Positions 60,587 through 64,000 of a stretch of DNA of 64,000 nt are shown here, one piece after another. The first letter of the stretch is position 1, and every line of letters starts with the position of its first letter. The position numbers and the translations under genes were made by a program. The DNA comes from Methanolinea sp. (GTDB lineage: Archaea; Halobacteriota; Methanomicrobia; Methanomicrobiales; Methanospirillaceae), in the NCBI GenBank assembly GCA_024518585.1, contig JANIHI010000001.1:62001-126000 (forward strand), read 5' to 3'. The notes beneath the pieces are model-generated. The model searched no databases, had not been told where the DNA came from, and saw nothing but the letters and a program-made list of their open reading frames with translations.

Positions 60587-61155
60587 CCCCCCCTGCGTGG
60601 AGAGACGAACTGGCGGGACGCCTCGACACGGTCCGGGTTCACTCTCCGCCAGGGACTATCCTTGGACGCCTTGCCGGCGAACTTGTCTCGATGGCCTCCT
60701 CGTACCTCGCGGACGGGGACTTCTTCCTCTCCGAAAATGATCCTGTCAATGCCATTGGTGCATTCTCATACGCCCACGGCTGGCTTGACGCTGCAAGCGT
60801 CCTTGGCCTGGTCGGCTGCACCCCTGCCACCGCCCGCTGGCTCTTTTTGACTCTCAGTATTCCGGAAGAAAAAACCCCCTTCCTCCAGGAGAAGGTCAGC
60901 CGGTACGGGAAGATACTCGGATCTGCCCTCGAAAACGTCTCTCCCGCCCCCGAGCCCCATACTTTCATGGAGGATGCAGCCGGGAGGTTCATCCTCGCAG
61001 CCATTGTCCTGAAAAGGTACGGAGAACTTTTCTCCTCATCAGGGATGTCTCCCAATGCCCTTGGTGCCTATAGTTACGGCCATGCATGGCTCGATGCAGG
61101 AATCAGGGCAGGCCTGATCCGGGTGTCAGGGCAAGGTGACCTCTTTGCGGTATAG
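60583..61155 (+). CDS. DUF357 protein with internal duplication
   Basis: GTG start overlapping the dphB stop. The 190 residues contain two copies of the DUF357 signature: [37 protein letters not shown] (~43-79) and [32 protein letters not shown] (~146-178). Usual DUF357 proteins are ~80-90 residues with one copy, so this is a duplicated version; the second copy has lost part of its first helix motif. Helical bundle, function unknown. Confidence 0.82.
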   Translation: MTPPAWRDELAGRLDTVRVHSPPGTILGRLAGELVSMASSYLADGDFFLSENDPVNAIGAFSYAHGWLDAASVLGLVGCTPATARWLFLTLSIPEEKTPFLQEKVSRYGKILGSALENVSPAPEPHTFMEDAAGRFILAAIVLKRYGELFSSSGMSPNALGAYSYGHAWLDAGIRAGLIRVSGQGDLFAV

Positions 61156-61254
61156 GATCGGCCTTTTTCGCTGCTGCAGGAATTTCCAAACTTTTATCCG
61201 GAATAAAAACCCTATGTATCACGTTTCAACCCCTTTTAACTGTGAGTCCTGCCT

Positions 61255-62274
61255 ATGAAGAAGAGCGAGAGACGATGGTTGTGGATCTCCCTTGGGTTCT
61301 CACTCCTCGTCCTGGTCGGCATCCTCTTTTTCACGGTCGATGCATCAACATTCACTCTGCTGCAACAGGTCAATCCGCTCTATTTCATCCTTGCCCTTCT
61401 CATCCACGTCATCGCTCTCGCCTTCTGGGCGCTCCGCATCTGGTTCATGAGCAGGGGGCTCGGCTACCGGGTTCACTTTTCCCACTGCTTCAACCTCGTG
61501 CTCGCAAACCTCCTCGTTGCAGCCATCACCCCGTCACAGGCAGGGGGTGAGCCGGTTCGCGTTCACGAGCTCTACAAGGCCGGTGTAAAAGTCGGGGACG
61601 CAACAGCAATTGTCATAACCGAGCGGATCCTCGACGGTATCGTCCTCGGCCTCGGCGGCGCCTTTTTCATGTTTGTCCTGGGGAGCATCTGGCAGCAGAT
61701 AGGGTCTGTCTACTCCTACTTTCTCTATATCTCATGGGTCATCATCACCGGCATTGTCCTCCTGTTCCTCTACTCGGTGAAAAATCCCGCCATATTGAAA
61801 AAGTTCCTGGGAGGGATTGCACGACGGGTCGCCGTCCTGAAGGGAAAGGACCGCGTTGATTACTATGCCCAGCGTATCGACCGGGAAGTGGACAATTTCC
61901 ATTCAACGCTCACCTTTTTCATCCGGGAGGGAAAGACAGGGTTGCTCCTTGGCATGATCTGCACGGCATTCTTCTGGTTCCTGGAGGCAATTATTGTCTC
62001 TGTCATTCTCCTGGGCCTCTCGCAGCCTCCTATCCTTGTCGAGTCGCTGATCATCCAGCTGATCATCGCCATCATCACCATGATACCCCTCACGCCCGGC
62101 GGATCAGGGATTGCCGAGGTCCTCTTCTCGACCATGTACGGCGTGTACGTGCCCCACGCCCTCATCGGCATCCTCGTCGTCCTGTGGCGGAGCATCCTCT
62201 ACTACTCCAATATCCTTCTTGGGTCCCTGGGGAGCCTCGTCATCGTCCGCCGGGAGGCGGGGACTGAGAAATAA
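61255..62274 (+). CDS. UPF0104/AglD-type lysylphosphatidylglycerol synthase-like membrane protein
   Basis: A 339-residue integral membrane protein with about eight hydrophobic helices. The segments NLLVAAITPSQAGGEPVRVHELYKAGV and TERILDGIVLGLGG are the LPG_synthase_TM/UPF0104 hallmarks, and the late PLTPGGSGIAEVLFS is also characteristic. Family members include flippase-like or lipid-modifying proteins; no aminoacyl-transferase domain is attached. The precise role is unknown. Confidence 0.87.
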   Translation: MKKSERRWLWISLGFSLLVLVGILFFTVDASTFTLLQQVNPLYFILALLIHVIALAFWALRIWFMSRGLGYRVHFSHCFNLVLANLLVAAITPSQAGGEPVRVHELYKAGVKVGDATAIVITERILDGIVLGLGGAFFMFVLGSIWQQIGSVYSYFLYISWVIITGIVLLFLYSVKNPAILKKFLGGIARRVAVLKGKDRVDYYAQRIDREVDNFHSTLTFFIREGKTGLLLGMICTAFFWFLEAIIVSVILLGLSQPPILVESLIIQLIIAIITMIPLTPGGSGIAEVLFSTMYGVYVPHALIGILVVLWRSILYYSNILLGSLGSLVIVRREAGTEK

Positions 62275-62314
62275 GAGGGACAAGCCTTAAGGTTCCCACG
62301 GGTCATTCCTTCTC

Positions 62315-62776
62315 ATGGGTATGGACCCCGTTCGCTGCGATGTCAAGGGGGTTTACATGGCCACCGGGCCCCTTGGGGCTTCCCCCGCTGTCATCCTCTC
62401 GCTCCCGGAAGGAGAGATGTGCATCCCTATCTACATCGGCCTCTGGGAGGCAATTTCGATACGAAATGCATTAAAACGGGAGATTCCTCCCCGACCACTC
62501 ACCCACGACCTTTTTGTCGAGTTCATGAAATCCTATGGGATTGTCTTGAAAGAGATGGTCATCGACTCTCTCGAGGATGGTGTCTACTATGCCCGCCTCA
62601 TTTTCCTCCAGGACCACCACCAGCTGAGCATGGACTGCAGGCCGAGCGACGGGATTGCCCTCTCGCTCCGGTGCAACGCCGACCTCCTCGTGGACCCCGA
62701 CGTTGTCACCTGTTCATCAGTCAGCTTCGCCGACCTCTCGGGCCTCCAGGACCTCGATACCTACCTGGGAGGGTGA
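62315..62776 (+). CDS. Bifunctional nuclease family (DUF151) protein
   Basis: A 153-residue DUF151/BFN domain: PAVILSLPEGEMCIPIYIGLWEAISIRNAL, RPLTHDLFVEFM, YYARLIFL and the DCRPSDGIALSLRCNADLLVDPDVV end are family hallmarks. Plant and bacterial members have been reported with nuclease activity; the function in archaea is untested. It ends directly against the convergent hisE stop. Confidence 0.9.
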   Translation: MGMDPVRCDVKGVYMATGPLGASPAVILSLPEGEMCIPIYIGLWEAISIRNALKREIPPRPLTHDLFVEFMKSYGIVLKEMVIDSLEDGVYYARLIFLQDHHQLSMDCRPSDGIALSLRCNADLLVDPDVVTCSSVSFADLSGLQDLDTYLGG

Positions 62777-63088
62777 CTACTTCCGTCTCGCCTCGAGTTC
62801 CCGCAGCACCTCGGAAAATTCAATTCCTGCTGCCTTCAGGCTGACCATGACGTGGAACCAGAGGTCTGCCGCCTCGAAGATGATCTGGTCGCGCCTGCCG
62901 TTCTTGACGGCCAGGATGTATTCCGTTGACTCTTCCCCGACCTTCTCAAGGACCCTGTCGATACCCTTCGGGTCACGGAGGAGGGACGAGACGTACGATC
63001 CCTCTCTTGGGTTCTCTGCCCTGTCACTGATCACCGCAAAGAGGTCTGCCAAGACGTCACTGCGAGTCACTTTCTCCCTCCCCGACAA
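62777..63088 (-). CDS. hisE: Phosphoribosyl-ATP pyrophosphatase (HisE)
   Basis: Second step of histidine biosynthesis, hydrolysing PR-ATP to PR-AMP. The 103-residue alpha-helical MazG-like protein has VLEKVGEESTEYILAVKNG and EAADLWFHVMVSLKAAGI with the metal-binding Glu/Asp residues. The track start overlaps nusA by 32 bases; a GTG at 63070 would reduce the overlap. Other his genes are not nearby. Confidence 0.92.
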   Translation of the reverse strand: MSGREKVTRSDVLADLFAVISDRAENPREGSYVSSLLRDPKGIDRVLEKVGEESTEYILAVKNGRRDQIIFEAADLWFHVMVSLKAAGIEFSEVLRELEARRK

Positions 63089-63509
63089 CGACCTCCCCTA
63101 TTTCAGGCCCTCCAAAGCGCCGGAGGAGGAGGCGTGCCTTCTCGATCGTGACGCCCCCCCTGCCGATCGCAAGTCCAAGGTCGCCTTTCTGCCTTACAAC
63201 GACGTCAACAGTGCCGGGTACGGCCGATTCGCGTATTCCCGTGACCTGGGCCGGTTTGAACATATGCGTGATGAATTCCCTGATGTCCGGGGAATATTCG
63301 ACCATCTCGACCTTTTTCCCGATCACGTTCTGGAGCCGCCGGATGTTCTCTCCCTTTTTCCCGATTGCAAAACCCATGTCTCCCTGTTTTATCACGTAGA
63401 TGACCCGTTCGAACCTCTCGTCAATGATGCAGTCGATGGCGGTCGCACGGGTCAGTATCCGTAATTCTTCGATGTATCGCCGTTCCTTGAATCCGATTGT
63501 CCGCTCCAT
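63057..63509 (-). CDS. nusA: NusA-like KH-domain transcription factor
   Basis: A 150-residue archaeal NusA homologue with two KH domains: first KH around residues 30-75 with GFAIGKKGENIRRLQNVIGKKVEMVE, second around 90-145 with GLAIGRGGVTIEKARLLLRRF. It lacks the N-terminal and S1 domains of bacterial NusA. In many euryarchaea this gene lies in the rpoA2-rpsL cluster; here it precedes hisE. A TATA box (complement of ~63549-63559) lies upstream. Confidence 0.93.
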   Translation of the reverse strand: MERTIGFKERRYIEELRILTRATAIDCIIDERFERVIYVIKQGDMGFAIGKKGENIRRLQNVIGKKVEMVEYSPDIREFITHMFKPAQVTGIRESAVPGTVDVVVRQKGDLGLAIGRGGVTIEKARLLLRRFGGPEIGEVVVGEGESDSQ

Positions 63510-63670
63510 TCAGCTGTCCTTCACATATATGGTGACGGGACATGGATTAAAAGATTGGCCCGACGCCGTAGAGGGAAAGTGAAAAATTTCTTCCGGTGTT
63601 TGTCACGTCTCCAGGCGTCGTTCGCGTGGACGTAACCCCCGGGAGCTCTTGGGAAGGGAAGGGTGAATAA

Positions 63671-63876
63671 AAAATCCCCTTTGTCATTTCAATGGGGTAC
63701 GTTTCATGAATGGGTTATAGTCTCTCGCTGGATTGAACCAATTGATCCAAAAAATATCGACTAAATGTGAAATGAATGGTAAAACCGCCGCCGTGGCGCC
63801 GTTTTTGGGGATGGGGGGACTATCCTCATGGGGGTGAGGGGGGGGCGAGGCAGCCCCCGCTTTCGTTCTTCACCCG
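63671..63876. repeat. Dispersed repeat family B, copy 3
   Basis: Matches copy 2 along its full length (tacgtttcatgaatgggttatagtctctcgctggattgaa; aaaaccgccgccg; ggactatcc; gaggcagccccc). The GGCGGCGG right arm is degraded. Its right end reaches the stop codon of the minus-strand SIMPL gene. Occupies most of the 360-base gap between nusA and the window end gene. Confidence 0.75.
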
Positions 63877-64000
63877 ATGAGGTAGACGACACTCACGGAA
63901 GCGGTGATCTTCACCTCGCCGGGCTCAATGGGCGTCGGGACAGGTGCACTTTTCATGTCGACTGCTGATGCCCTCACGTTCTCGTACAGGACCGGCGGGT
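63870..64000 (-). CDS. SIMPL (DUF541) domain protein, 3' part
   Basis: Not in the ORF track because it leaves the window. Reading from the edge, the frame gives PPVLYENVRASAVDMK followed by PTPIEPGEVKITASVSVVYLIG and a TGA at 63872-63870. The PI.PGE...SVSVVY end is diagnostic of SIMPL/YggE-like proteins (DUF541), which are often exported and of unclear function. The stop lies inside the end of repeat B copy 3. Confidence 0.75.
   Translation of the reverse strand, partial: PPVLYENVRASAVDMKSAPVPTPIEPGEVKITASVSVVYLIG

Noticed and set aside
1-64000. CRISPR array, rRNA, prophage or complete transposase
   Set aside because: No regularly spaced repeats, no rRNA-like sequence, no integrase, capsid or transposase frame was found on either strand.

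Overview
The window is from a methanogenic euryarchaeon, most likely a member of the Methanomicrobiales (genus not assignable from this alone). Evidence: an archaeal histone, replication factor C large subunit, diphthine synthase, archaeal ribosomal stalk genes, Spt5/SecE, methanogenesis marker proteins (AIR-synthase-like marker 2 and MtxX), an F420-type FrhB homologue, HypD, archaeal TATA boxes, and GTG/TTG starts with GGAG/GGTG ribosome binding sites. Base composition is GC-rich with AT-rich promoter islands.

Layout. 1-5053: a long co-directional information-processing cluster (D-aminoacyl-tRNA deacylase 3' end, ftsZ, secE, spt5, then L11-L1-L10-L12 behind its own promoter). 5333-13820: housekeeping genes (Na+/H+ antiporter, CBS proteins, archaemetzincin, UPF0146, rfcL divergent from two methanogenesis-marker genes, histone, HEAT protein, MsrA). 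14126-19755: sensor kinase fused to an acetyltransferase, DUF3566-like membrane protein, phosphoesterase, tautomerase, malic enzyme, secreted nuclease-LTD lipoprotein. 19855-22604: a three-gene cassette of a RecA-fold-like protein, a small helical protein and a degenerate family B DNA polymerase. 22911-26759: b561-like membrane protein divergent from an ECF vitamin/metabolite transporter (S-A1A2-T). 26853-30335: hypD, MscS channel, TIM-barrel isomerase, tRNA-Thr(GGT).

30606-39614 is a nitrogen-assimilation island: pilin-like protein, then amt-glnK, glnA and, divergent from glnA, a split archaeal glutamate synthase operon (gltB1-gltB2-gltB3) ending in an FrhB-like F420-binding subunit. Candidate GAA-N6-TTC operators sit at both amt and glnA promoters. 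39636-47229: two secreted proteins (one a papain-family protease), a radical SAM protein, two cis-prenyltransferase subunits (one catalytic, one NgBR-like) and PolX. 47367-55276: chemotaxis signalling genes (CheW-MCP; MCP-CheW-CheR; an HTH-PAS-ATPase sensor). 55474-61155: iron operon (DtxR-FeoA fusion, FeoB) continuing into two KaiC-like genes, one carrying a Ras-like GTPase domain, then dphB and DUF357. 61255-64000: AglD/UPF0104 membrane protein, DUF151, hisE, nusA and the 3' end of a SIMPL-domain gene.

Most unusual: two families of dispersed intergenic repeats. Family A (four copies, ~65 bp) has two hairpins whose stems differ between copies but stay paired. Family B (three copies, ~200 bp) has imperfect terminal inverted repeats and always sits just 3' of a minus-strand gene. 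Neither is explained by any gene in the window.
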